64,000 nucleotides of DNA from QZLE01 sp033852135 (GTDB lineage Bacteria > Pseudomonadota > Gammaproteobacteria > QZLD01). Each line of letters opens with the position of its first letter. Position 1 is the first letter of the stretch. The notes under the pieces were generated by a model. The model made no database searches, was not told the DNA's origin, and saw only the letters and a program-made list of their open reading frames with translations. Below, in pieces: positions 26,416 to 35,553 of this stretch. The DNA is taken from NCBI GenBank assembly GCA_033852135.1, contig JAWSVB010000016.1, positions 193,929 to 257,928 on the forward strand. The letters run 5' to 3'. The position numbers were made by a program, and so were the translations under genes.

Positions 26416-27057
26416 TCAAAGCAGCGTAATACTCTTTCCACTCACTTCAATCACGCCATCTTGTGATAACTTTTTCAAAGATCTAGAGAAACTCTCAGCA
26501 GTTGTACCAAGCAATAATGCTAAATCACCCTTTGGTACCGGAAGCTTTATTGTGTTTGAACCGCTCTCTTCCACTGCATGATTTAAATATGACAGAAATC
26601 TACTCTGCACATCAGCAGTAGTAAGGTTTTCAACCAGATCGACAAAGTATTTTAGTCGTTTTGTAATACTAGCTATGTATTTAATGGTGAAATTAGGGTT
26701 CTCTTCCACTAGCTTAAAAAATCCTGAAGCGCTGATTGCCAGCAGTGTTGAATCATGTACGGCTCTTGAGCTAACTGGATAATTTACCCTTTCTGAAAAA
26801 AGAATCTCAGCGAAGATCTCACCAGGAGCTACAAACCTTACGACACACTCTTTCCCCTCAAGGTTTGTTCGATATAGCCTGACACCACCATCAATTAAAA
26901 AATAAACAAACTTTCCAACCTCCCCTTCTGCAAATAACTCTTGCTTCTTGTCTATACTTATTACGGACGTAACAGTTAACAGCGAGGAAGTTAACTCCTT
27001 ATCGATTTGACCAAGAATGATTTGTTGGAAATTTTCTACGGCATTTTTTTTATTCAT
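26416..27057 (-). CDS. Crp/Fnr-family regulator (HcpR/DNR-like)
   Basis: A 213-residue regulator: N-terminal cyclic-nucleotide-binding-like beta-roll (SIDKKQELFAEGEVGKFVYFL to about 120), long dimer helix, C-terminal winged HTH (KGDLALLLGTTAESFSRSLKKLSQDG). There is no FNR-type Cys cluster, so it does not sense oxygen as FNR does; related regulators of hcp sense nitric oxide, often through heme. The helix AESFSRSLKKL has the ExxxR pattern that reads TTGAT half-sites, which fits the boxes before hcp and the ferredoxin gene. A perfect box lies three bases before its own start codon and covers its ribosome-binding site, so it may repress itself. Confidence 0.9.
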   Translation of the reverse strand: MNKKNAVENFQQIILGQIDKELTSSLLTVTSVISIDKKQELFAEGEVGKFVYFLIDGGVRLYRTNLEGKECVVRFVAPGEIFAEILFSERVNYPVSSRAVHDSTLLAISASGFFKLVEENPNFTIKYIASITKRLKYFVDLVENLTTADVQSRFLSYLNHAVEESGSNTIKLPVPKGDLALLLGTTAESFSRSLKKLSQDGVIEVSGKSITLL

Positions 27058-27059
27058 TT

Positions 27060-27073
27060 TTGATCCAAATCAA
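27060..27073. promoter_or_regulatory. FNR-type box in the hcp/regulator gap
   Basis: TTGATCCAAATCAA, exact TTGAT-N4-ATCAA. Its centre is 75 bases before the hcp ATG, fit for class II activation of hcp, and it abuts the start of the divergent regulator gene. Confidence 0.85.
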
Positions 27074-27141
27074 TTTCAGATAGAAATAAGCAAATATACT
27101 GCTCATATCGAATTTAACAATTAACCCAACTGGAGAATACA

Positions 27142-28449
27142 ATGGGAATGAACTGCAATCAATGCTCAATGTCAGCAATCGGCGGATGTGGAAGCAACAA
27201 TCAATCAGTCGGCACATGTGGCAAAGATGAAACGCTATCAAACATCCAAGACATTATTGTATATGGCCTAAAGGGTATCTCTGCATACAGAGTACAGGCT
27301 GAGCATTACGGCGTTGATACTAAAGAAGTTGATGATGTAATTAGTCGCGCACTTTATTTCACCCTAACCAATGTGAATTTCAATTTCCAACAGCATGTAG
27401 ATATGCTTATGGAAGTTGGTCAAGCTACTTGCACTATGATGGCGCAGCTTGATGAAGCTCACGTTAAAAACCTCGGTGCTCCGGCTCCAGTAACTGTTAG
27501 TCAAAATAAAGTTGAAGGTAAGGCAATTCTTGTTTCTGGTCATGACCATTACGCACTTCTAGAGCTTCTTAAGCAAACAGAAGGTAAAGGGATTAATGTT
27601 TATACTCACTCAGAGCAACTTCCTTCTCATTCATACCCTGAACTAGCTAAATTCGATCACCTTAAAGGTAATGTCGGTGGCGCTTGGTTCGATCAAAAAG
27701 ACCTATTTAGTAAGTTCCAAGGCGCGATCTTTGTTAATACTAACTGTATCGTTCCTACAAAAGGTAAAGACTATACTGATCGCCTATTTAGTTATGCTGA
27801 AGTTGGCGCTGAAGGTTCAACTCATATTGTTGACAATGACTTCACACCACTTATCGAAAAAGCTCTTGAATTACCTGAAACTAACTGGGAATCTGACCTT
27901 ACTTTAGCTACAGGTCATCACCACTCAGTGATTCTTTCTCTTGCTCCTCAAATTGTTGAGGCAGTTAAAGCTGGTAAAATCAAACGCTTCTTTGTTGTTG
28001 CTGGTTGTGATGCACCAGGAAAAGCTGGAAACTACTACCGTGATCTTGTTGAGCAGATCCCTGAAGACTGCGTAGTTATTACATCTTCATGTGGTAAATT
28101 CCGCTTTAATGACCTTAACCTTGGTAATGTCCCAGGAACCGATATTCCTCGTTACCTTGATCTTGGCCAGTGTAATGATTCCGTAGGTGCTGTAATCATC
28201 GCCCAACAACTTGCTCAAGTATTTGAGTGTGAAGTTAATGACCTGCCAGTTAGCATTATCCTATCTTGGATGGAGCAGAAAGCAGTAGCGATTCTACTAG
28301 CACTATTCAGTTTAGGTATTAAGAATGTGCGCTTAGGGCCTAAGCCTCCGCAGTTCGTAAATGAAGATATTGTTAACTTCTTAGTTGATACCTTTGACTT
28401 CAAATTAACCACAACAGCTGAAGAAGATCTTAAAACAATCCTTCAATAA
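27142..28449 (+). CDS. hcp: hybrid cluster protein (short, class III-like)
   Basis: A 435-residue iron-sulfur-oxygen cluster enzyme that reduces nitric oxide and hydroxylamine. It is about 100 residues shorter than class I and II Hcp because the helical stretch after the N-terminal cluster is reduced, as in class III proteins. N-terminal cysteines are at 5, 8, 16 and 26, giving C-x2-C-x7-C-x9-C, a wider last gap than the usual x5. Hybrid-cluster ligands can be seen in TNCIVP, AGCDAPGK, SSCGKFRFN and GQCNDS. GGAG site before the ATG. It is divergent from its presumed regulator and probably takes electrons from the ferredoxin at 25367-26155. Confidence 0.95.
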   Translation: MGMNCNQCSMSAIGGCGSNNQSVGTCGKDETLSNIQDIIVYGLKGISAYRVQAEHYGVDTKEVDDVISRALYFTLTNVNFNFQQHVDMLMEVGQATCTMMAQLDEAHVKNLGAPAPVTVSQNKVEGKAILVSGHDHYALLELLKQTEGKGINVYTHSEQLPSHSYPELAKFDHLKGNVGGAWFDQKDLFSKFQGAIFVNTNCIVPTKGKDYTDRLFSYAEVGAEGSTHIVDNDFTPLIEKALELPETNWESDLTLATGHHHSVILSLAPQIVEAVKAGKIKRFFVVAGCDAPGKAGNYYRDLVEQIPEDCVVITSSCGKFRFNDLNLGNVPGTDIPRYLDLGQCNDSVGAVIIAQQLAQVFECEVNDLPVSIILSWMEQKAVAILLALFSLGIKNVRLGPKPPQFVNEDIVNFLVDTFDFKLTTTAEEDLKTILQ

Positions 28450-28467
28450 CTATTTCATCCTAGATAT

Positions 28468-28503
28468 AAAGGATACTGTTTCTTGTGAAGCAGTATCCTT
28501 TTT
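28468..28503 (+). terminator. terminator of hcp
   Basis: GGATACTG/CAGTATCC stem with flanking AAA/TTT pairs, 12-nt loop, T5 tail. Confidence 0.92.
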
Positions 28504-28604
28504 GCGTTAAAACCTCAGTAAATATCCCGCTCCCACCTATTAACCCATTGAAAACATCTGGATTTAAACTAGATTTAAATTAATAGGTATGCATGGAGCA
28601 AAGC

Positions 28605-31600
28605 ATGAGAATCAATAAGCCAATCATCAATAATGAAGTGATAATCCCTTCTGGCCAAACCTTGGTCACAAAGACCAATAAAAAAGGGGGAATAACTTAT
28701 ATTAATAACGCCTTTATTGATGTATCAGGCTTTTCAGAAGAGGAGTTAAAAGGTTCTCAGCACAACATCATTAGACACCCGGATGTACCAAGCGAAGCTT
28801 TCAGAGACCTATGGGAAACACTTAAGGAAGGTAAAACCTGGTCTGCTCCGGTTAAAAATCGCTGTAAAGATGGAAGCTATTATTGGGTAATGTCCAATGT
28901 CTCCCCAATATACAATGATCGAGGGGAAATATCAGAATATGTTTCTGTTCGCAGAGGGCTATCAGATCAAGAAAAGAAAGATGCACTAAGTTTATATAAG
29001 CAAATTAAAGATGGTGAGGTTACCCTTCATAATGGACGTGTAGTTCAGAATGTTTTTTCAAAAATATCTAACAAAATGAATAACATTAAGGTTGGGTATA
29101 AAATAGGACTCTCCGTCTTCTTCTCTTTTATTATCTCTCTAGCCTTAAGCTACATTTTAGTATCTGATAGAAATATTATTGCTAATAAAATTGAACAACA
29201 ACATACGGGCCTAACTCAGATTAATGCAATACGGGGCTTTTTGCAGTTTATTCCTCAACATCGGGGGATGACCAATGGTTTTTTAAATGGTGCTAAGAGC
29301 TTCAAATCAAAAATTTTATCGCGTAGAAAAGTTATTAACGAAAAATTCAATGCAGCAATAAAAGTTGCTGAAGATACCAATAATGCATTTGCTACAAAAA
29401 CTAATATTAAAGATCTAAAACAAAAATGGAAAACTTTAGAATCAGAAGCGTTCAAACTTAAAGCCCCTGATAGTTTCCAGCGTCATACTCTCTTAATTAC
29501 AGAAGTACTATCACTTATTCAGGAAATTTCTGATGACTCCAAACTAAGTCTATCTGACAGGCTTGATATTAAATACCTAGTTGAAACTTTAACATTGCAT
29601 ATCCCTTTCATTACTGAAGAGATGGGAAAAGCTCGAGGACTAGGAGCAGGCATAGTAAGTACAAAAAAGCTTACCCCAAACCAGTTTAATAAGCTTTCAA
29701 AACTACTAATTAATATTGAAACTACAAATGAGGCGCTAGATAGAGGGTTTGAGAAAATATACAGTGTTAATGCAAACCTTGAGCAAAAACTAAAATCACA
29801 AACTGATGTTTTAAGTAAGCAGCTTTCAATATTCAAAGCAAATGTTAATGCAGTATTAAATAAAGATTTTAGTGAACTGAATTCAAAAAGTTACTTTGAG
29901 TCTGGAACTGCCCCAATTAATACAGCTTTTGAAATATTTGATCAAATTGTTCCAGAATTTGAACAAATTATTATTGCTGAACATGACCAGATTAAATCTA
30001 AAAATCTAAAGCTTGAGATCATAGTTGGCCTAATCCTGCTATTCATTTTATTAAGTTCTATTTTGCTTATCAGGCACATATCAAAATCACTCGATACAAT
30101 CATCAAAAGCCTAGCTGAAATCGCATCTGGTAACTTTTTCTCCAGAATAAGTTACAAAGGTGATGATGAGTTAGGCCAAGTGATGTGCGCGCTTAAAAAG
30201 ATGCAAATTGTACTCGGATATGACATTGATAGAGCGCAACAGCTTGCTAATAGAAATGCTCGAATAAAGGTTGCACTTGATAGTGTTGACTCCCCTGTCG
30301 TACTAGCAAATAGAGACAATAAAGTTATATACCTCAACCAATCAGCTCAATCACTTTTTGATACTCGTGAATCGATAATCCAAGAGGAGCTACCTGAATT
30401 TAGTTCTGCACAAATCTTAAACAACCAGATGGATCTATTTGGAGATCCTGAAACCAATAAATCTAGGATTCTTGCACTTAATAGTACAGAAACTCAAATG
30501 ATCGAGATCGGCGAGCTTACGTTTAAAGTAGTCATAAGTCCTGTAGTAAATGATGATAATGAAAGGCTTGGCTCTGTTGCTGAATGGATAGATATGACAC
30601 AGCAACTCGCGATTGAATCTGAGATTGATGCAGTTGTTAATAAAGTTGTTGCAGGAGACCTTAGCAATACCATTTCATTAGATGGCAAAGATGGCTTTTT
30701 GCGCAACCTAAGCGAAGGTATTAACTCTATAATTTACGTTGTTAACAATGCCTTAAAAGATGTTGAAAACTCTCTTTCAATGCTATCTTCTGGTGATCTC
30801 ACCCATAAAGTAGATAAAGATTATTCGGGTATATATGCAGTACTGATAAATAACATCAACATAACTGTAGATAAGCTTTATGAAGTGGTGAGTGAAATCC
30901 TCACATCATCGGGACATATTGATAACTCTTCTAAAGAGATAGAATCTGGCAATAAAGACATGTCTGCTCGAACTGAACAGCAGGCTTCAAACCTTGAAGA
31001 AACAGCGTCAAGCATGGAGGAGTTAACTAGCATTGTGAAGAACAATGCAGAAAACGCTTCGCAGGCACAAAGTATATCCCACAATGCAAATATAGCTGCT
31101 GAAAAAGGCGGTGAAATTATCATTAATGCCATAAAAGCTATGGAAGAGATTAATCAGAGTAGTACCAAGATCTCAGATATAATTGGTGTTATTGATGAGA
31201 TTGCATTTCAAACCAACCTACTCGCCCTTAACGCCTCTGTTGAAGCTGCCAGAGCTGGGGAGCAGGGCAGAGGATTTGCAGTCGTAGCGAGTGAAGTAAG
31301 AAACTTAGCTCAAAGAAGCGCAACTGCAGCTAAAGAGATAAAAGAGCTGATTGTAGATAGCGTAGGTAAGGTACAAAATGGTTCCGAGCTTGTAAATCAA
31401 TCAGGGGAAACTCTAAACAATATCGTGGAGAGTACTCAAAAAGCAGGAACTCTTATTACAGAAATCGCATCTGCAAGTAAAGAGCAAGCAATTGGTATCG
31501 AGCAAGTAAATGAAGCTATCGCTCAAATGGAATCGATCACTCAGCAAAATGCATCCCTTGCAGAACAAACTTCAGCAGCAAGTATGAACCTTGCTGCTCA

Positions 31601-31649
31601 AGCCGATACACTAAACGAGATGATTAACTTCTTTAAGATTGAACACTAA
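28605..31649 (+). CDS. methyl-accepting chemotaxis protein with PAS and NIT-like sensor domains
   Basis: A receptor of about 1014 residues. An Aer-like PAS domain comes first (TYINNAFIDVSGFSEEELKG to SPIYND), then a membrane helix near 165, a long helical periplasmic region with IRGFLQFIPQHRGMTNG that resembles nitrate-sensing NIT domains, a second helix near 465, HAMP, a second PAS-like region (about 540-640), further HAMP-like repeats and the MCP signalling tip (EIAFQTNLLALNASVEAARA). It should steer motility by redox state and a small ligand, possibly nitrate or nitrite, which suits its place after hcp; this is inference. The ATG at 28605 was preferred over 28593 because GGAG lies six bases before it, inside the longer frame. 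Confidence 0.88.
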   Translation: MRINKPIINNEVIIPSGQTLVTKTNKKGGITYINNAFIDVSGFSEEELKGSQHNIIRHPDVPSEAFRDLWETLKEGKTWSAPVKNRCKDGSYYWVMSNVSPIYNDRGEISEYVSVRRGLSDQEKKDALSLYKQIKDGEVTLHNGRVVQNVFSKISNKMNNIKVGYKIGLSVFFSFIISLALSYILVSDRNIIANKIEQQHTGLTQINAIRGFLQFIPQHRGMTNGFLNGAKSFKSKILSRRKVINEKFNAAIKVAEDTNNAFATKTNIKDLKQKWKTLESEAFKLKAPDSFQRHTLLITEVLSLIQEISDDSKLSLSDRLDIKYLVETLTLHIPFITEEMGKARGLGAGIVSTKKLTPNQFNKLSKLLINIETTNEALDRGFEKIYSVNANLEQKLKSQTDVLSKQLSIFKANVNAVLNKDFSELNSKSYFESGTAPINTAFEIFDQIVPEFEQIIIAEHDQIKSKNLKLEIIVGLILLFILLSSILLIRHISKSLDTIIKSLAEIASGNFFSRISYKGDDELGQVMCALKKMQIVLGYDIDRAQQLANRNARIKVALDSVDSPVVLANRDNKVIYLNQSAQSLFDTRESIIQEELPEFSSAQILNNQMDLFGDPETNKSRILALNSTETQMIEIGELTFKVVISPVVNDDNERLGSVAEWIDMTQQLAIESEIDAVVNKVVAGDLSNTISLDGKDGFLRNLSEGINSIIYVVNNALKDVENSLSMLSSGDLTHKVDKDYSGIYAVLINNINITVDKLYEVVSEILTSSGHIDNSSKEIESGNKDMSARTEQQASNLEETASSMEELTSIVKNNAENASQAQSISHNANIAAEKGGEIIINAIKAMEEINQSSTKISDIIGVIDEIAFQTNLLALNASVEAARAGEQGRGFAVVASEVRNLAQRSATAAKEIKELIVDSVGKVQNGSELVNQSGETLNNIVESTQKAGTLITEIASASKEQAIGIEQVNEAIAQMESITQQNASLAEQTSAASMNLAAQADTLNEMINFFKIEH

Positions 31650-31668
31650 GTGGACTTTCAACAAGGTT

Positions 31669-31691
31669 GGTAGCAGGGTTTCTCTGCTACC
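31669..31691. terminator. hairpin between convergent MCP and DUF2892 genes
   Basis: Perfect 8-bp stem GGTAGCAG/CTGCTACC, 7-nt loop. It overlaps the DUF2892 stop codon. A possible shared terminator without a T tract. Confidence 0.45.
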
Positions 31692-31882
31692 TAATCTTGC
31701 TTGAAACCTAGCTTTTTTAATACTGTTATCGCTGGGCACCATTTAGTAAAGGCTGACTGCAACAGATTCAGGCCAACAAAAGCAGTTAAGATTAACCAAT
31801 ATTGTGAATGGAAATATACAAGCACAGCAGATATCAAAATCACAATCCCTGCCATCATTCTTAAACCTTCATTTACTGTCAT
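31691..31882 (-). CDS. DUF2892 (YgaP-like) small membrane protein
   Basis: A 63-residue inner-membrane protein with two hydrophobic helices (GIVILISAVLVYF and LILTAFVGLNLLQ) and the family feature WCPAITVLKKLG near the end. DUF2892 domains occur as the membrane part of YgaP rhodaneses and as stand-alone proteins of unknown role. The ATG at 31882 was chosen over 31906 because GGGAG precedes it at normal distance. Confidence 0.88.
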   Translation of the reverse strand: MTVNEGLRMMAGIVILISAVLVYFHSQYWLILTAFVGLNLLQSAFTKWCPAITVLKKLGFKQD

Positions 31883-31955
31883 AACAATCTCCCTATTATT
31901 TAACATTTAAACTTAACAATAATAATAGTACCCATTTAGGAAATTTAAAGCTGTT

Positions 31956-32627
31956 TTAGCGAGCTATCGGCTCTAGTGTGATCTCTACACGTCGATTTTG
32001 TTGGCGCCCCGCTGCGGTATTATTATTAGCTATTGGCTGAGATTCTCCATAACCTGCAGTCATAATTCTTTTTGATACCACCCCTTGTGAACCTAAATAT
32101 GCAGCAACAGCACTTGCACGTCGCTCTGACAATACGCGGTTACTTTGCTCTGAACCTACACTATCTGTATGCCCCACCACTAAAACCAAAGTTGAATCAT
32201 ACTCTTTTAAAACCAATCCTATTGAAGTTAAAACTTTAAAAAACTGGGCATTTAGATCGGCACTACCACTTTTAAATGTAATATTGCCAGGCATATTTAA
32301 AATAATTGAATCTCCATTTCTGATAACACTTACGCCTGAATCTTCAAGTTGATATCTTAGTTTTTTTTCCTGCTCATCCATATAGTGTCCAATTGCAGCA
32401 CCAGAAAGAGCCCCTACTCCAGCACCAATCAAAAGCCCTTTTCTTCGGTCCTTTTTACTTGAAGTCAAAACACCAATAATTGCACCTGATACTGCGCCAA
32501 TTGCAGCACCTGTAGATGTTTTCGACACCTGTTCTTCTCTTGTATATGGATTTGTAGAGTTACAGCCAGTAAAAGAAATTATAAATACAAGGGAAAGAAT
32601 AGGTAATAAAGGCGATTTAAAAGTCAT
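31956..32627 (-). CDS. OmpA-family outer membrane lipoprotein (YiaD-like)
   Basis: A 223-residue lipoprotein: signal peptide ending in the lipobox FTGC, then glycine-zipper segments (TGAAIGAVSGAIIGVL and LLIGAGVGALSGAAIGHY), and a C-terminal OmpA peptidoglycan-binding domain (VVGHTDSVGSEQSNRVLSERRA, then NRRVEI). It should tie the outer membrane to the cell wall. The inner ATG at 32627 has a GGAG site six bases ahead and was preferred to 32639. Monocistronic. Confidence 0.93.
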   Translation of the reverse strand: MTFKSPLLPILSLVFIISFTGCNSTNPYTREEQVSKTSTGAAIGAVSGAIIGVLTSSKKDRRKGLLIGAGVGALSGAAIGHYMDEQEKKLRYQLEDSGVSVIRNGDSIILNMPGNITFKSGSADLNAQFFKVLTSIGLVLKEYDSTLVLVVGHTDSVGSEQSNRVLSERRASAVAAYLGSQGVVSKRIMTAGYGESQPIANNNTAAGRQQNRRVEITLEPIAR

Positions 32628-32724
32628 TTCGTTCTCCATAATATAAATGCAAATTTAAAAGTCTATTAAAACGATAACAGGTTATATCTGCAATTCAACT
32701 CCATCAAATAAAAACAACTGTTAT

Positions 32725-32752
32725 AAAAAAAGGGAGCATAAGCTCCCTTTTT
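32725..32752 (-). terminator. terminator of the CoA-transferase fusion gene
   Basis: GGGAGC/GCTCCC stem with flanking A/T tracts and a 4-nt loop. On the minus strand it is followed by T7, 38 bases after the stop. Confidence 0.92.
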
Positions 32753-32789
32753 AGTTAAAACTGATTTCAGGAAATTTCCTGCTAACCAA

Positions 32790-35270
32790 TTACTCTTTTA
32801 GTTCGTAAGTAGCACGCTCACGCAACCACTTACCGTTAATTGCTCTTTGAATAGCAATTGTCTTAAGACCACGATGATCATCACCTGAGTAAGAGATTGG
32901 TGGATGGATACCGCCAGTCCAATCTTTAAGCCCTTCAAGACTCTTGATAAAGTTATCACGAGTCAATGTTCTGCCTGCTTGCTCAAGCCCTTCAACGGTC
33001 AACTGTGCAATTGCATATGCGATAGAGTTCCATGTTCCGATCTCTTCACGCATAAAGTGCCCAGCCATGATCTTACGGTATAATCTTTCACCACGATGGA
33101 AACTTGGTCCCGGTGGGAAACAACCTGTGCGAACGCCATGTGCACCCTGCTCTGTTGCTATATCGAACAGTCCAGGTCCAGAAATTACGTTACTTCCTAG
33201 CCATTCAGGTTTAAATCCATCTTCGTGTGCTGCAAGTAATAAGTTTCCAGCTGGTTTTAGATAACTATAGATCACAACAAGATCTGGCTCATCACCGTTT
33301 GGTCCTGCTGATTTAATCTGAGCTAGCTGCTCATCTGTATTGGCATCTCCCAACTCATGGAAAATAGTATTAACATTTTCAACACCAAGCTTTTTAAGCT
33401 CTTCAGTTACTGCCTCAGCACCCTCTTGCCCAAACTTATCATTAACTGCATAGATAGCTACATTTTTTGGCTCAAGATTATTTGCTGCATATTGCGCAAG
33501 GATCTGTCCCTCAATCTGATAGTTAGTTTGATAAGCAAAATAGTTGCGTTTAACAGGGGTAGACCAAGTAGAAAGACCACTAATTGGAGCTATAACTGGT
33601 AGCTCTTTTTCAAGCAGATAATCCATAGTAGCGATATTTGAAGTGGTTCCAAATGGAGCAACCATTGCGAAAACATTTTCTTCTTCAACCAATTTTTTAA
33701 CTACTACTTTAGATCTTTCAACATCAAAAGCACTATCTTCAACTATAAGCTCAATCTTACGGCCATTAACTCCATTTTGACTTGAGTTAATATGATCAAA
33801 GTAAGCTCTCATACCATGTAACATATCTAAGCCAAGAGTTGCATTTGGCCCTGATAGATCAAGGAATGTTCCAAGCTTAATTGTATCTTTAGAAACGCCA
33901 GGCTCATCAACTGGATCAGGAGTCTTGTAAGTTGGTTCATCAAGTTTGAAACCAGGAACCTGTAGTTTTGGCACACTACCAATACGGTGACACTCATCTC
34001 TGATCCACTCACGGAAGTCTGGGTGAGCAATCTTAATCAATGCTTCCATACGCTGTTTGACAGTTTTACCTTTAAGATCAGCAACACCAAATTCAGTAAC
34101 GATGGTATCTGCATACTGACCAGGTACAGTAACTTCTGAACCTTCTGGTAGTACTGGTAAGATGGTTGAAACCGCACCCTCTTTAGCTGTAGAGCGCAGA
34201 GCAATAATTCCGCGTCCACCATCGGATTTCTGTGCACCTAGATGGTAATCAAGCTGTCCACCGGTACCACTAAAGTGGCGCGGACCAAGACTCTGCGAAC
34301 AAACCTGTCCGTTCACATCAAGAGTAATCGCAGTATTTACACTTATCATTTTATAGTTTTTCGCAATGATAAATGGATCATTTACAATCTTACCCTGATG
34401 CACCTCTACACTAACGTTTTTATCAATAAAGTCATAAAGGCGCTCAGAACCCAGTGCAAAGGTACAGATCATTTTCTCTTTCCAGAGAGTTTTTCGCTTA
34501 CCTGATATTGCACCTGCATCGATTAGATCAAGGAATCCATCTACAAACATCTCTGTGTGAATACCAAGATCACGACGAGCTGTTAGATAAGGTGTAATTG
34601 CATTTGGAATACCACCAATACCAAGTTGTAGTGTTGATCCATCTTCAATCATCTCTGCGATGTAACCACCAATGGTTTCCTGCCAAGGCTCTGAAGGGAT
34701 GCTACCTAGAACTGGTAGATCGAAATTATTTTCAACTACGTGATCAACATCGTTGATATGAACTAATGTGTCACCATATGTGTATGGAAGGTTTTCATTG
34801 ATTTCAAGAATTACCAGGTCCGCAGCTTCCATTAGCTGCTTCTCAACGATAAGGCCTAATGATAAAGACATGTAGCCTTTTTCATCTGGCGGAGTTGCAA
34901 TACCGAAAAATACATTAATATGGTTTTTGGTATGATTTAGAACTAGAGAAGCGGCTGTATGAAGATTATTTGGGCAGTATGAAACACGACCTGTCTTGTG
35001 CATACTACGCTCTAGACCGCTGTAGAACCAACTATTTACATTAAAGTGACCAGCCATATCATCCTGAGTCATATACGGATGATTACGCATTGGTAGACAT
35101 ACATATACATCTACATTTTCGAGGCGATCCTTGTGGTTACCCAATTCGCCAAGTAATCCTGGAGGCTCAGAGCCAATAATCGAGGTTCCAATGACCTGAT
35201 TTGACTGAACCTTAGATACCGCTTCAGGTATTGTAATTAACTTATTCTTATAAATTTGCTTAAAATCCAT
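32790..35270 (-). CDS. acetyl-CoA hydrolase/CoA-transferase fused to periplasmic-binding-type domain
   Basis: A continuous 826-residue protein made of two unrelated domains. Residues 1-435 are a family I CoA-transferase of the acetyl-CoA hydrolase / 4-hydroxybutyrate CoA-transferase group: LQLGIGGIPNAI, the catalytic Glu240 in IHTEMFVDG, and TEFGVADLKG near 392-401. After a Pro-rich linker (about 440-458), residues 461-826 are a type I periplasmic-binding fold like the Leu/Ile/Val-binding proteins (KLGTFLDLSGPNATLG, then VNDKFGQEGAE and EPDLVVIYSY). There is no signal peptide, so the binding domain would be cytoplasmic, where it may sense a small acid or amino acid and control CoA transfer. 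No transporter genes are adjacent. Monocistronic with its own terminator. Confidence 0.93.
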   Translation of the reverse strand: MDFKQIYKNKLITIPEAVSKVQSNQVIGTSIIGSEPPGLLGELGNHKDRLENVDVYVCLPMRNHPYMTQDDMAGHFNVNSWFYSGLERSMHKTGRVSYCPNNLHTAASLVLNHTKNHINVFFGIATPPDEKGYMSLSLGLIVEKQLMEAADLVILEINENLPYTYGDTLVHINDVDHVVENNFDLPVLGSIPSEPWQETIGGYIAEMIEDGSTLQLGIGGIPNAITPYLTARRDLGIHTEMFVDGFLDLIDAGAISGKRKTLWKEKMICTFALGSERLYDFIDKNVSVEVHQGKIVNDPFIIAKNYKMISVNTAITLDVNGQVCSQSLGPRHFSGTGGQLDYHLGAQKSDGGRGIIALRSTAKEGAVSTILPVLPEGSEVTVPGQYADTIVTEFGVADLKGKTVKQRMEALIKIAHPDFREWIRDECHRIGSVPKLQVPGFKLDEPTYKTPDPVDEPGVSKDTIKLGTFLDLSGPNATLGLDMLHGMRAYFDHINSSQNGVNGRKIELIVEDSAFDVERSKVVVKKLVEEENVFAMVAPFGTTSNIATMDYLLEKELPVIAPISGLSTWSTPVKRNYFAYQTNYQIEGQILAQYAANNLEPKNVAIYAVNDKFGQEGAEAVTEELKKLGVENVNTIFHELGDANTDEQLAQIKSAGPNGDEPDLVVIYSYLKPAGNLLLAAHEDGFKPEWLGSNVISGPGLFDIATEQGAHGVRTGCFPPGPSFHRGERLYRKIMAGHFMREEIGTWNSIAYAIAQLTVEGLEQAGRTLTRDNFIKSLEGLKDWTGGIHPPISYSGDDHRGLKTIAIQRAINGKWLRERATYELKE

Positions 35271-35553
35271 TATGCCTCCGCAATAATTCTTAAATAACCC
35301 AAATATCAGGTACGAAAATATTTTATATAATCAATTATAGTAGACTCTCATAAAACGCCAGCCAGTAAGCGCTTAATTAAGTCTATTTGTTAAATTTGAG
35401 GGCAATAATAGCAGTTTAAAAAACTGTAATTTGGGAACTGAGTGCAATTTTGTAACTAAAGTGTGTCGATTCTACAAATCAACTATATCTGCAGAGCAAA
35501 ATATGCTGTCCAAATAGCGGTACAAGCGATATTTGATAACCCCTCACTACATG

